From Vulcanisaeta moutnovskia 768-28 (GTDB lineage Archaea; Thermoproteota; Thermoprotei; Thermoproteales; Thermocladiaceae): DNA of 64,000 nt. This document shows positions 34,138-43,487 of the stretch, piece by piece. The notes below the pieces were generated by a model. The model was not told where the DNA came from. It saw nothing but the letters and a program-made list of their open reading frames with translations, and made no database searches. Positions within the stretch are counted from its first letter, which is position 1, and each line of letters opens with the position of its first letter. The translations under genes were made by a program, and so were the position numbers. Location: contig NC_015151.1 in assembly GCF_000190315.1 (NCBI RefSeq), forward strand, positions 1,116,001-1,180,000. Direction: 5' to 3'.

Positions 34138-35990
34138 AGTAAATAATTAAACTCCTCAAGCCCTAATTTCTTCAACACATCCCTTGTTGGCTTACCATCA
34201 ACCCAACCCCTCAACTCATAATACCTCTTTATACCCCACTCAAAGAATCTCTCAGCGGTATGGCCCTTGGCGGGTCCATCGGGTAATGCTTTCTTCAGGA
34301 CTTTAGGCGGTAGTTCATCCCTTACCCATTTACCTTCCCTAACGTGGAATAATCTCTCGGTATTGAATATCCTCTCACCAATTGTTATTAACTCATCATA
34401 CGTTAGATCCCAACCCGCATATGCATTGAGCAGGTCAACAATCTCCTCGGGTTTCAGTGAATCATCCCCAACCTGATCCACAAAGTTGCAGAGTACGAGG
34501 CTATCATATGCCGCGTAATAATTCTGCTCCCAAACAGTAAATACTATCTTCTCCTCAACCTCGGCTAATGGATCAAAGACCTTATTCGGATATGGACCAA
34601 ATGGATATGGGCCGAGTTCTATCATTGCTGGCCAAGCCTCATTATGATCACCACCCCTATTAGCCGTGGCATAGGCAATCACGAATCCCTTCAACGCCCT
34701 AGGATCATATGCTGGGAATCCCTGGCCCCTAGTGCCAACGAATGACTCAGGATCATTATACTTAACGGATAAGTGATAGGCGCCCTCAGCAAGCTCGTTA
34801 CCAATATCCCTCCTATAGGCTATGTCCTCTATTAATTTGATGTAGGTATCAGCATCACCCCATGATAATTTAATCGGCAACTTACCCTTTTGTGATAGCT
34901 CCGTAGCTGTTGCCAGTGTATTACCAGTAGTGATGGTATCAAGACCATACCTATTGCACATATCGATCATTGTTAATATGGCACTTGGTTCATCAACACC
35001 CAAATTAGAGCCTAGGGCGAATAATGACTCATACTCATACTTAATATTACTACTGCTTTTTCCATCCCAGGATGCCTTACCAATCTTTGTACAGGCTATT
35101 GGGCAGAGGGCGCATCCATGCCTCTTCACCAGAAACTTCTCAGCCAAAACCTCACCACTGAACTTCTCGGCCGTTGGCATGACGCCAGTCTCGAAATTCC
35201 TGGTCGGTAATGCACCAACACTATTTATTATATTAACTAGGACAGAGGTACCATACTTATGGAGTGGATCCTTACCACTACCCTTAGCTATCCTACCACT
35301 AATTTTAACGCCTAACTCAAGTAACCTCTTCCTGTCAAAGGCCCCTGCAAGTAAATCCCTATTGCCCTTAACAAACATTCCCTTAATCAACTTACTACCC
35401 ATGACAGCCCCCAGACCACCCCTACCAGCAGCCCTCTGTGTGAATGAACCCATTATACTCGCAAACCTAACAAGGTTCTCACCGGCGGGGCCAATTGTTA
35501 TGACACCGCACTCATTCTCACCAAGGCACTTCATCTCCCTCCTAATCATTAACTCTGTCTCCAGGGCATCCTTACCCCATAAATGCCTCGCATCATGAAA
35601 CTCCACATTACCATTAATAATAGATATGTAAATAGGTTCATCTGACTTACCCTCAAGTACAACACCATCATAACCAGATTTCCTAAGCCAGTAGGCGAAG
35701 TTACCAGCCATCTTGGAATGAGTATATGAATCAGTCAATGGTGATTTAGCCGCAAAAGTCATCCTGGAGGAGGCAATGGGCACAGCACCAGTCAATGGCC
35801 CCGTGAGCATGTAGAGCCTATTCTCAGGGCCTAGAGGATCAATGCCCTTAGGAAGCTCCTTAAGCGCCAGGTAGGCGCCGAGACCACGTCCACCAAGAAA
35901 ACGCCTAATTATTGAGTCGTAGTCAATATACTCAACCCTAAGGGACCTACTCCTCAAATCAATTCTAAGCAGGGAGTATTTAAGCGGCAT
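34134..35990 (-). CDS. Aldehyde:ferredoxin oxidoreductase (tungsten pterin, AOR family) 2
   Basis: The 618-residue protein has GGRGLGAYLA near the start, SRMTFAAKSPLTDSYTHSK, GPAGENLVRFAS, AAGRGGLGAVMGSK, the cluster cysteines C293, C296 and C300 in HGCALCPIACTK, and the canonical fourth cysteine in YDSLVLCNFVDQ. The function is oxidation of aldehydes to acids with ferredoxin. The start at 35990 (MPLKYSLLRID) is chosen because TTTAAAAAT on the minus strand near 36012-36023 lies about 27 nt upstream; a GTG at 36008 is in frame. It differs from the AOR at 16441 in the pterin and active-site loops, suggesting another aldehyde, possibly aminoaldehydes from the surrounding pathway (inference). Confidence 0.92.
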   Translation of the reverse strand: MPLKYSLLRIDLRSRSLRVEYIDYDSIIRRFLGGRGLGAYLALKELPKGIDPLGPENRLYMLTGPLTGAVPIASSRMTFAAKSPLTDSYTHSKMAGNFAYWLRKSGYDGVVLEGKSDEPIYISIINGNVEFHDARHLWGKDALETELMIRREMKCLGENECGVITIGPAGENLVRFASIMGSFTQRAAGRGGLGAVMGSKLIKGMFVKGNRDLLAGAFDRKRLLELGVKISGRIAKGSGKDPLHKYGTSVLVNIINSVGALPTRNFETGVMPTAEKFSGEVLAEKFLVKRHGCALCPIACTKIGKASWDGKSSSNIKYEYESLFALGSNLGVDEPSAILTMIDMCNRYGLDTITTGNTLATATELSQKGKLPIKLSWGDADTYIKLIEDIAYRRDIGNELAEGAYHLSVKYNDPESFVGTRGQGFPAYDPRALKGFVIAYATANRGGDHNEAWPAMIELGPYPFGPYPNKVFDPLAEVEEKIVFTVWEQNYYAAYDSLVLCNFVDQVGDDSLKPEEIVDLLNAYAGWDLTYDELITIGERIFNTERLFHVREGKWVRDELPPKVLKKALPDGPAKGHTAERFFEWGIKRYYELRGWVDGKPTRDVLKKLGLEEFNYLL

Positions 35991-36105
35991 AAGGACAAGT
36001 GCTGACACTTATTTTTAAATATTATGCGTAAATTATTATGAAATAATTATATAAACAATCAATAGAATGAAAACATTTTGAAGAGTAATACAATAATTAT
36101 TTTTA

Positions 36106-37383
36106 TTAAAGTTCATATGATGCGCCAGCATGCTTAAGTACTTCAGCACGGTACTTACTATACCACCAAGCCACAATAAACCCTACTAGGAACCAACCAA
36201 TGGCTATTAATACGGCTATATCAAATGGATATTGCGGTAGTGGATAAACACTGTAGAAGAACACCACAAAAGCCGTTAGTGACGCTATAATTGGTGCTAT
36301 TACATAGAGTAAGTAAAATGCTATATCTTTACCCCTTAGACCCACGGTCTTATACTTATAATACGTTAATGCAGTATTAACCACTATATGCGTTGCTATC
36401 ATACCAAGTCCATTAATTGTTAGTAGAAAAACAGAACCATTAAATGGACCTAATAGGAAGCCAGTTACTAATGCCAGCACAAGAACCGAGCCGTAATACC
36501 ATATTAAGGCTACATATGGAGTTCTATACTTCGGATGAACCTTCTCAGCATGTATATACTTAAACCAAAGATTATCCCTTGCTGCACTAAACCAAAGTCT
36601 ACTAATTGAATTCCACTTGGCGACACCATAGGCTAAGTAACTGTTCAGAACAAAGGCTAGTAATAATGCCCAACCCACGGGACCTAAGTACTTAAAAAAC
36701 ACTATAAAGCCAGGATCTGGCGATGTAGCAAAACTACTCATTTGATTCACACCCCAACCAACCGTTAACGCATATGACGCTAATATTAACGTAATACCAC
36801 CAAGTGCCCATGCTACATATAACGCCCTCTTAATGGTCTTTTTAGGATCCTGAACCTCCTCTGATATTGTTGTTGCGGTACCTAATCCCACGAAGTCCAA
36901 TATAGAGAATATTGTACCAAAGAAGATTAAGCTCCATGCACCCTTAACGAGTGCTGGTGTAAATGGAGCTACCGCCGTTGAAGCAGGCAAGTGCGGTAGG
37001 ACCATTGCTATTATTATTATTGATGCAGTTATTATGTAAAATATCTCGGCAAAACCAGTGTACATTGCATATTGGAGTGAAGGCTTGATACCTAGGTATG
37101 CCAATACAAATCCATATGTGGGTACTATTAAGGCGAATATGACCCACAGATAGGGTATGTGATAAAAGGCTGGGTTTATGTAATAGAGGACCGTGGCTAG
37201 GCCAAGCGCTCCAAAACCCGCCGCGCATGTCCAGTTATCCGTCATCCAGTACCAGAGAGTTAGAATACCTAGGAACCAAGATGTCCTAACGGAGTATGCG
37301 TAGTAACTACCTGCATTAACTATCTCCTGGGAGAATAGAGCCGCCGTAGCGATCAATAGAATCGCAATAGCACCAAACCGCAC
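36106..37383 (-). CDS. APC-family permease lacking the N-terminal helix
   Basis: The 425-residue protein starts in the middle of an APC fold: FGAIAILLIATAALFSQEIV, then NAGSYYAYSVRTSW, which in the permeases at 11950 and 30166 corresponds to TM2 and the TM2-3 loop, about 60 residues in. TM1, which helps form the substrate site in APC carriers, is missing. The upstream frame is open only about 14 more codons and has no homologous residues. ACTTTATATG on the minus strand lies about 33 nt upstream of the GTG at 37383, so the shortened gene may still be transcribed. Either it was truncated by a deletion that brought in a promoter, or it is a pseudogene. Confidence 0.75.
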   Translation of the reverse strand: MRFGAIAILLIATAALFSQEIVNAGSYYAYSVRTSWFLGILTLWYWMTDNWTCAAGFGALGLATVLYYINPAFYHIPYLWVIFALIVPTYGFVLAYLGIKPSLQYAMYTGFAEIFYIITASIIIIAMVLPHLPASTAVAPFTPALVKGAWSLIFFGTIFSILDFVGLGTATTISEEVQDPKKTIKRALYVAWALGGITLILASYALTVGWGVNQMSSFATSPDPGFIVFFKYLGPVGWALLLAFVLNSYLAYGVAKWNSISRLWFSAARDNLWFKYIHAEKVHPKYRTPYVALIWYYGSVLVLALVTGFLLGPFNGSVFLLTINGLGMIATHIVVNTALTYYKYKTVGLRGKDIAFYLLYVIAPIIASLTAFVVFFYSVYPLPQYPFDIAVLIAIGWFLVGFIVAWWYSKYRAEVLKHAGASYEL

Positions 37384-37617
37384 CCTCTTAACTGTGTAGG
37401 TTTTACAGGTAGTTAGACATATAAAGTTATTATTATTACGTTATCAGAATATTTAAATAATACCTGCATTGATAATGCATTATATTAATAGCATTATTCA
37501 TAGGTTATAAACATTATTTCTAGATTTTCAAGATATAATAATTAAAATATTATCTTCTTTATTTCTTTTAATTCTTTGTATGTTTTTTATAATTTTTCCC
37601 TAAATTATATAGGAAAT
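37384..37617. other. A/T-rich intergenic region between divergent genes
   Basis: Very A/T-rich; carries the promoters of the truncated permease (minus) and of the aminotransferase (plus). No gene seen. Confidence 0.5.
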
Positions 37618-37630
37618 GTTTATTAAATAG
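37618..37630 (+). promoter_or_regulatory. TATA box of the beta-alanine-type aminotransferase gene
   Basis: GTTTATTAAATAG is centred about 26 nt upstream of the ATG at 37651, which argues against the in-frame start at 37636. Confidence 0.6.
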
Positions 37631-37650
37631 CAACTTTGTTCTTAAAATAT

Positions 37651-38982
37651 ATGGCATCTGAGGATTTTGGTAGGATTGTACGTGAGCATTTGTTTGGTAC
37701 TTGGCGTAGGCAGAGGGGTTGGGAACCCCTGAGCGTTATTAAGGCTGATGGCGTTTACTTCTATGATTCCCAGGGTAGGAGGTACCTGGATTTCTCCTCA
37801 CAGTTGGTTAATGTTAATCTTGGTTATGGTAATGAGAATGTAATCAACGCCATTAAGAGGCAATTGGAGTCTCTTCAGTATATTTCGCCTGTCTTTGCTG
37901 CCGAGACCAGGGCCAGGGCTGCCAAGGCGCTACTTGAGATTATGCCCGAGGGCTTGACTAAATTCTTCTTCTCTACCTCAGGTACTGAGGCTAATGAAGC
38001 TGCCATTAAGACAGCAAGACTCTATAAGAAGCCCGCATTCAAGATAGTTGTTAGGTATAGGTCGTACCACGGGTCAACATTTGCATCAATTTCGATGACT
38101 GGTGATTATAGGCGTTGGTTCGTTGAACCGCACACAATGCATGGTGTTGTCAGGGTACCTGAGCCATACTGCTATAGGTGCCCGCTCGGCCTTAAGTATC
38201 CTGAGTGTGGCTTGGCATGTGTTAATTACGTTGATTATGTTATTAAGAATGAGAAGAATGTGGCCGCGATACTGGTTGAACCAATAACTGGGACTAACGG
38301 TGTTGTTGTGCCGCCTAAGGAGTATTTACCAACGCTTAAGAGGATTGCTGAGGAGAATGACGTGTTGTTCATTGCTGATGAGGTTATGACTGGTTGGGGC
38401 CGTGTTGGTGATTGGTGGGCTGTGAATCTATGGGGTATTAAGCCCGATATCTTAACAACTGCTAAGGGCGCATCTGCATCGTACGTACCCATAGGCATAA
38501 CTGCAGTTAGTAAGAAGATTGCTGATTACTTTGAGGATGAGTTCTTCGCGCATGGGCATACCTTTGAGGCGCATCCTGTCTCATTGTCTGCCATACCAGC
38601 AGTCATTGAGGAGTATAAAAGGCTTGACTTGCTTAATCATGTTAAGGCGATGGGCGAGTATTTGAGTAGAAGGCTTGAGGAGTTGAAGGATAAACATAGA
38701 AGCATTGGTGATGTTAGGGGTGTCGGTCTATTCTGGGCCATTGAATTCATAAAGGATTCCAGGAAGACACCCTTCGGCACGTATGATGATAAGTATAGGG
38801 GTTTAGCGACACCAGTTGATAGGGTGGCAGCTGAGTTACTGAAAATGGGTGTTTATGTCTATAATGGGCCATCCTGGTTCATAGTAGCACCACCCCTAAT
38901 AGTAACTAGGGAGCAAATTGATGAAGGTATTGAGAAGATAGACCAGGTAATTAAGAAACTTGATGAGCAATATCAGGGTTAA
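37651..38982 (+). CDS. Class III omega-aminotransferase (beta-alanine/taurine:pyruvate type)
   Basis: The 443-residue protein has GVYFYDSQGRRYLDFSSQLV, FFFSTSGTEANEAAIKTARL, VRYRSYHGSTFASISMTGD, ILVEPITGTNGVVVPP, LFIADEVMTGWGRVGDW and the PLP lysine in LTTAKGASASYVPIG, then HGHTFEAHPVS. These features are typical of beta-alanine or taurine:pyruvate aminotransferases. The CPLGLKYPECGLACVNY insertion with three cysteines is shared with archaeal and Thermus-like homologues. Directly downstream is a methylmalonate/malonate semialdehyde dehydrogenase, so transamination of beta-alanine to malonate semialdehyde is the most economical reading. Confidence 0.9.
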   Translation: MASEDFGRIVREHLFGTWRRQRGWEPLSVIKADGVYFYDSQGRRYLDFSSQLVNVNLGYGNENVINAIKRQLESLQYISPVFAAETRARAAKALLEIMPEGLTKFFFSTSGTEANEAAIKTARLYKKPAFKIVVRYRSYHGSTFASISMTGDYRRWFVEPHTMHGVVRVPEPYCYRCPLGLKYPECGLACVNYVDYVIKNEKNVAAILVEPITGTNGVVVPPKEYLPTLKRIAEENDVLFIADEVMTGWGRVGDWWAVNLWGIKPDILTTAKGASASYVPIGITAVSKKIADYFEDEFFAHGHTFEAHPVSLSAIPAVIEEYKRLDLLNHVKAMGEYLSRRLEELKDKHRSIGDVRGVGLFWAIEFIKDSRKTPFGTYDDKYRGLATPVDRVAAELLKMGVYVYNGPSWFIVAPPLIVTREQIDEGIEKIDQVIKKLDEQYQG

Positions 38983-39081
38983 TATCATAGAATATTTTTT
39001 ATTATATCATAATGATAATCAACAATAATTTCTGAGCTATTAGGTTAATACTTATTAATCTATTATTCTTTGTTTTGATGT

Positions 39082-40560
39082 ATGCCTCTGGAGGTTTCTA
39101 GGAGGTCCTGGGGTAAGTTGAGGCAGTTTATTAATGGTAGGTGGGTTGAGGCCCACGCTCTTGGTTATGCACAGCTTTATGACCCAGGTGTTGGTGATGT
39201 GATCGGTGAGGTCCCACTTGGTGGTAAGGAGGATGTTGATGAGGCTGTTGAGTCTGCCCATGAGGCATTCAAAAACTGGAGTCAAGTACCAGTACCCGAC
39301 AGGCTTCAGTACCTCTTTAGGCTTAAGTGGGTTATGGAGGAGTTTAAGGAGGATTTCGCTCGTGTTAATACTCTTAATCATGGTAAGCCAATTAATGATT
39401 CTAGGGGTGACTTGAGGAGGAGTATTGAGAATGTCGAGGCGTCAATAGCCGTGTTACTAAGTCTATCCAAGGGTGAGTATCAGCGTGAGATTGCTAAGGA
39501 CATTGATGAGATAATGATGAGGGAGCCGTTGGGTGTATTCTCAATAATTACTCCATACAACTTCCCAATAATGATACCCTTCTGGTTCATACCGTATGCG
39601 GTGGCCCTGGGTAATACCGTGGTTGTTAAGGTTAGTCCCGTAACGCCAATACCCATGACGTACGTGATGGAGAAGATAGCCGAGGTATTCCCACCAGGTG
39701 TTGTTAATTTAGTCCACCTGGACAATTCAGTTGTTGATTACCTGGTTAGCCATCCACTTGTTGAGGGTACTGCATTTGTTGGAACATCAACAATAGCACT
39801 TAAACTCTATGAAACCTCGGCAAGGACTGGTAAGAGGTACCTGGGTGGTGGTAGTGCGGCGAATTATGCCGTTGTTATGCCAGACGCTAATCTAGATAAG
39901 ACCGTGGAGACACTAATACATTCTAAGTATGGTAATGCTGGTCAGAGGTGTCTGGCCATTCAGAATATCGTAATCGTCGGCAATGACGACTTTTATAATA
40001 AGTTCAAGAATGCCTTTATTGAGAGGGCTAGGAGATTGAGAGTTGGTTATGGACTTGAGGAATCCACTGAGATGGGCCCAATGACCACTGAGCAGTATAG
40101 ACGTAACGTAATTGCTAAGGTTGATAAGGCGATCAATGATGGCGCTAAGGTAGTCCTCGACGGTAGGAATTATAAAGTACCTGATTACCCAAGAGGCTTT
40201 TATCTAGGGCCAACAATACTTGAGGGTGTTACGCCGGACATGGATATTGTTAGGGAGGAGATATTCGGCCCAGTGGCTAATTTAATCAGGGCTAAGAACC
40301 TTGATGAGGTTATTGATTGGATCAATAAGGGTAAGTACCACCACTCAGCAGCCATATTTACACAGAGTGGTGCCTGGGCTAGGCAATTCGTTAATAATGT
40401 AGTTGTTGGCAATGTTGGGATTAACATAGGTGTTGCAGCACCAGTTGGTTGGTTCCCATTTGGTGGAAGGAAGATCTCGGGTCTCGGAAGCCACCACCAA
40501 CAAATAGATGTTGTTGATTTCTTTACGGACAGAAAAATAGCAATAACGAGGTGGTTTTAA
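39082..40560 (+). CDS. mmsA: CoA-acylating methylmalonate/malonate semialdehyde dehydrogenase
   Basis: The 492-residue ALDH has GVFSIITPYNFPIMIPFWFI, the N-rich GGGSAANYAVVMPDANLDKT where ordinary ALDHs have the E-L-G-G general base, and the nucleophile C290 in GNAGQRCLAIQNIV. Loss of the general-base glutamate is the hallmark of the MmsA group, which uses CoA to resolve the thioester and releases CO2, giving acetyl-CoA or propionyl-CoA. It follows the omega-aminotransferase by 99 nt and has its own TATA-like element (CTTATTAAT, about 27 nt before the ATG). Together they form a two-step route from beta-alanine to acetyl-CoA. Confidence 0.92.
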   Translation: MPLEVSRRSWGKLRQFINGRWVEAHALGYAQLYDPGVGDVIGEVPLGGKEDVDEAVESAHEAFKNWSQVPVPDRLQYLFRLKWVMEEFKEDFARVNTLNHGKPINDSRGDLRRSIENVEASIAVLLSLSKGEYQREIAKDIDEIMMREPLGVFSIITPYNFPIMIPFWFIPYAVALGNTVVVKVSPVTPIPMTYVMEKIAEVFPPGVVNLVHLDNSVVDYLVSHPLVEGTAFVGTSTIALKLYETSARTGKRYLGGGSAANYAVVMPDANLDKTVETLIHSKYGNAGQRCLAIQNIVIVGNDDFYNKFKNAFIERARRLRVGYGLEESTEMGPMTTEQYRRNVIAKVDKAINDGAKVVLDGRNYKVPDYPRGFYLGPTILEGVTPDMDIVREEIFGPVANLIRAKNLDEVIDWINKGKYHHSAAIFTQSGAWARQFVNNVVVGNVGINIGVAAPVGWFPFGGRKISGLGSHHQQIDVVDFFTDRKIAITRWF

Positions 40561-40579
40561 TATTAAAGTGGAAGAATTG

Positions 40580-41434
40580 CTAGCTTGCCTTTCTGCCTAT
40601 TATTAAAAATGTCGTAGCCAAGTACTTAAATGGTACATGAGTACCTAGCGTGCGGTCAAAAACGTAGAACAACGAAGCAAGTCTCTTTATCTTGTTGGTA
40701 CTCCATTGATGAAGTCTTGATGGTATTACATTAGACAGTACATGAATACCCCTAATATCAACCACCTTAAACCCATTATTACCCAGGATATCTGTTAACT
40801 CCTTAAGTGTAAAGAACCTAAATGGTACAACCTCATTGTTATGACCATACCAATAACCAACATGTCCCTTACCATCAAATAAACCCTTAAGGAATGCCCT
40901 CATTGATATACCACCAAGTAATGCCTCATAAGCCATATCAACACATACCAGGTTATCGGCATCAAATATTAAGTAACCATCATAATCCAAGACCCTAGCC
41001 ACCTCCTTAAATGCATTCTCAGAATTAACAATATGATTAAAGACACTACCGTATGCAACAACGGCATCGAACGACCGATCCTTAAACGGCAATTTAATAG
41101 CATCCCCCTGTGTTGGATCACTGCATCTCCTAGACTTAATGCACTTTGTGAGTGAAGCCCGTGATATGTCAAGGCTAACTACGTGATAACCACGTCTCTT
41201 AAGCAGCATTGTCCAGATGCCCGTTCCACTGCCAAGATCAAGGACCTTACTCTGTATTTTAACACCGTCAAAATAGTACTTAAATATTCCATAAAGTTCG
41301 CCATATAAGTGCCTGTAATATTGTGAGAGTTTTATGTAAACTTTTTCGTATCTCGGTGCTAATTCATCATATATTGCGCTTACATACGTTTCGTAATTAT
41401 CTATAGATGATTGATCGTCACCCTCCACTCCCAA
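40580..41434 (-). CDS. Class I SAM-dependent methyltransferase
   Basis: The 284-residue protein has motif I SKVLDLGSGTGIWTMLLKRR, the acidic post-I residue in VVSLDISRASL, GDAIKLPFKDRSFDAVVAYG (motif II) and DYDGYLIFDAD. This places it in the UbiE/ArsM-like small-molecule methyltransferase group. The C-terminal 60 residues are basic and unassigned. The start may be TTG 41434 or GTG 41428, both after a GGAGG. The substrate is unknown; the gene lies 108 nt downstream of the metallophosphoesterase gene on the same strand. Confidence 0.83.
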   Translation of the reverse strand: MGVEGDDQSSIDNYETYVSAIYDELAPRYEKVYIKLSQYYRHLYGELYGIFKYYFDGVKIQSKVLDLGSGTGIWTMLLKRRGYHVVSLDISRASLTKCIKSRRCSDPTQGDAIKLPFKDRSFDAVVAYGSVFNHIVNSENAFKEVARVLDYDGYLIFDADNLVCVDMAYEALLGGISMRAFLKGLFDGKGHVGYWYGHNNEVVPFRFFTLKELTDILGNNGFKVVDIRGIHVLSNVIPSRLHQWSTNKIKRLASLFYVFDRTLGTHVPFKYLATTFLIIGRKAS

Positions 41435-41542
41435 CCTCCCAGTTTCTCGGGAAGAAGTGAGTTAATAAATGCTTCTGTTATGAAAGAATTAATATATAGC
41501 TTGAAATCATCATTTTTAAGTAAAGTATTATTTAGACATAGT

Positions 41543-42520
41543 TTAGCCTCTCATGAATATCTTATCCTTCAATTTACCATCCTCAAAGATAAGGTAAGCA
41601 AGCTTAAGTGCGCCAACCATGTATTCACTACCAGCATTGATAACAGGGATCCTCTTACCCTGTCTACATTGTACGTAATCTATACCTGGTGATTCATGAA
41701 TATGACCATGAAGACCAGCAGCTGGGCAGAAGTTCTCGAGGATCTCCTTAACCGCTATACTACCTGCATGGTCCATAACTACGTCACCACCTGCAGTTAC
41801 AGGCCTTAGGTCAGGTGTTAACTTTGGTGCTAGGTCTATATTCGTTCCATATGGAGGTACGTGTATTGCAGCCAACAACCTAGTCATCTTGCTTGGATCA
41901 ACCTGGCTAAACAATCCCGTTAATTTCTCCTTAAGTGCCTCCTCAGGTAATTCTCTCTCAGTGTGCCAGGGTGTTGGGTTTGAATAACCAAAGCCAAGTA
42001 TTAGATACTTATTTACCTCGATTATTCTTTCGTCGCCGTAAATTAACACGTCATTATCCAATTTCTTAATAGCTTCAACAAATTCATGTGGATCATCATT
42101 CCCTGGGAAATAGAACAACCTAACATTAGACTGCCTATACCTATCCTCTATTTTCTTCATCCAGTCGGTGAAACTTTCTGTCATTAATTGCACCAAAACC
42201 TCCTTAGCCCTATTTGGATTCTTCACCAACTCGTCATACTCATCCTCGCCAACAATGTATGGATAATAACCACTATTTTTCGCATCTCTTAGTATTTCAT
42301 TTAATTTATTTTCACCAAATTTCTTAACCTCGCCAAACACATTGGCCGTATAATCACCTGCCTTCAACTTAATAATTGGCATCAATGCCTTGCCTGTTAG
42401 GTCACCATTGAGAATTACGATATCAGCCTTAAACATCTTAGGTATATTAGCAAGCTTTGCATATGCTATCTCTGAACCATGTAAATCAGATACTAATACA
42501 ACCCTAATCCTATCTCCCAT
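41543..42520 (-). CDS. Calcineurin-like metallophosphoesterase
   Basis: The 325-residue protein carries the full motif set: VLVSDLHGSEIA (D-x-H), VILNGDLTGKA (GD), YFPGNDDPHEF (GNDD, a variant of GNH), AAIHVPPYGT (H) and GLHGHIHESPG (GHxH). Two metals would hydrolyse a phosphoester or nucleotide. The GNDD form is common in archaeal members of unknown substrate. CTTTTTAAAGC on the minus strand lies 28 nt upstream of the ATG. It is followed by the methyltransferase gene on the same strand. Confidence 0.9.
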   Translation of the reverse strand: MGDRIRVVLVSDLHGSEIAYAKLANIPKMFKADIVILNGDLTGKALMPIIKLKAGDYTANVFGEVKKFGENKLNEILRDAKNSGYYPYIVGEDEYDELVKNPNRAKEVLVQLMTESFTDWMKKIEDRYRQSNVRLFYFPGNDDPHEFVEAIKKLDNDVLIYGDERIIEVNKYLILGFGYSNPTPWHTERELPEEALKEKLTGLFSQVDPSKMTRLLAAIHVPPYGTNIDLAPKLTPDLRPVTAGGDVVMDHAGSIAVKEILENFCPAAGLHGHIHESPGIDYVQCRQGKRIPVINAGSEYMVGALKLAYLIFEDGKLKDKIFMRG

Positions 42521-42629
42521 TGACTCAATTCTCTCATTAATGCTTTAAAAAGTTTTTCCTTGAATTCACATAAAACAAATATTAATTGTGAGTAAAGCTT
42601 ATAAAACAAATATTTATAGCATTATTTAG

Positions 42630-43388
42630 ATGGTTCAGGATATTGTAGAGGAGAAGCTACAGAGAGGCCTTTCGATGATTGAATCCTGTAGTAACTACAA
42701 TGCGACGTGCAGATTACTTGGTGGCATTGCCATTGCTTATTTAGTTCGTGATATCTATCCTGAAGTTCCAGCACTAAGGCGCGAACCAAAGGATGTTGAT
42801 TTGGCAGCCCATAAGAAGGATTCCCAGAAGATAACTAAGGCTCTCGAAAGTATCGGAATACAATCCGATAGGCAATTTAATGCACTTCATGGTTGGGAGA
42901 GATTGAAGTTTAGGGACCCGAAACTCAATATGGTGATTGACGTATTCCTCGACGTCTTTAGGGAGAGCCACGTTATCGAACTCAAGAACAGGCTTGAGAA
43001 GTTCAGCCCAACAATACCACCGAGCGACCTACTAATGACCAAGTTCCAGATTTGGGAGATAAATGAGAAGGACCTTAAGGACATAGTAGCCATGCTCTAC
43101 AAATTTGACCTAGGTGATAAAGATACAAACAATACCATAGATCTAAATAGAATAATTGAATTAACATCAGACGACTGGGGATTATACAAGACAACCATCG
43201 TTAACCTAGACAGAACAATAAACTATATGAATAGTACAGACCTGCCGGGCAAGGCCAAGGACAGGGTAATGAGCAATATAGATAAGTTAAGGCAATCAAT
43301 AGAGAAGGCTCCCAAATCAATGAAGTGGAAGATGAGGGCCACCATTGGCGAGAAGGTTAAGTGGTACGAGACACCCGAGGAAGCTTAA
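42630..43388 (+). CDS. Nucleotidyltransferase-fold protein (AbiEii-like)
   Basis: The 252-residue protein has the minimal nucleotidyltransferase signature: CRLLGGIAIAYLVRD (GG with following helix) and EPKDVDLAAHKKD (D-x-D), then VIDVFLDV with a third acidic residue. This matches the AbiEii/DUF1814-like branch. C-terminal residues 130-250 are helical and charged. AbiEii proteins are toxins with an AbiEi antitoxin; no such partner is adjacent, so a different role is likely. CTTATAAAAC is 28 nt upstream of the ATG, indicating a leaderless single-gene transcript. Confidence 0.7.
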   Translation: MVQDIVEEKLQRGLSMIESCSNYNATCRLLGGIAIAYLVRDIYPEVPALRREPKDVDLAAHKKDSQKITKALESIGIQSDRQFNALHGWERLKFRDPKLNMVIDVFLDVFRESHVIELKNRLEKFSPTIPPSDLLMTKFQIWEINEKDLKDIVAMLYKFDLGDKDTNNTIDLNRIIELTSDDWGLYKTTIVNLDRTINYMNSTDLPGKAKDRVMSNIDKLRQSIEKAPKSMKWKMRATIGEKVKWYETPEEA

Positions 43389-43487
43389 AATTACGCTTTC
43401 CATTAAATTAAACTAGAAAGAATGAAGGATTTTCATTCGAAATAGAAAAATAAGACATATAAAAACACGTTAGTATATTAGAATTAC

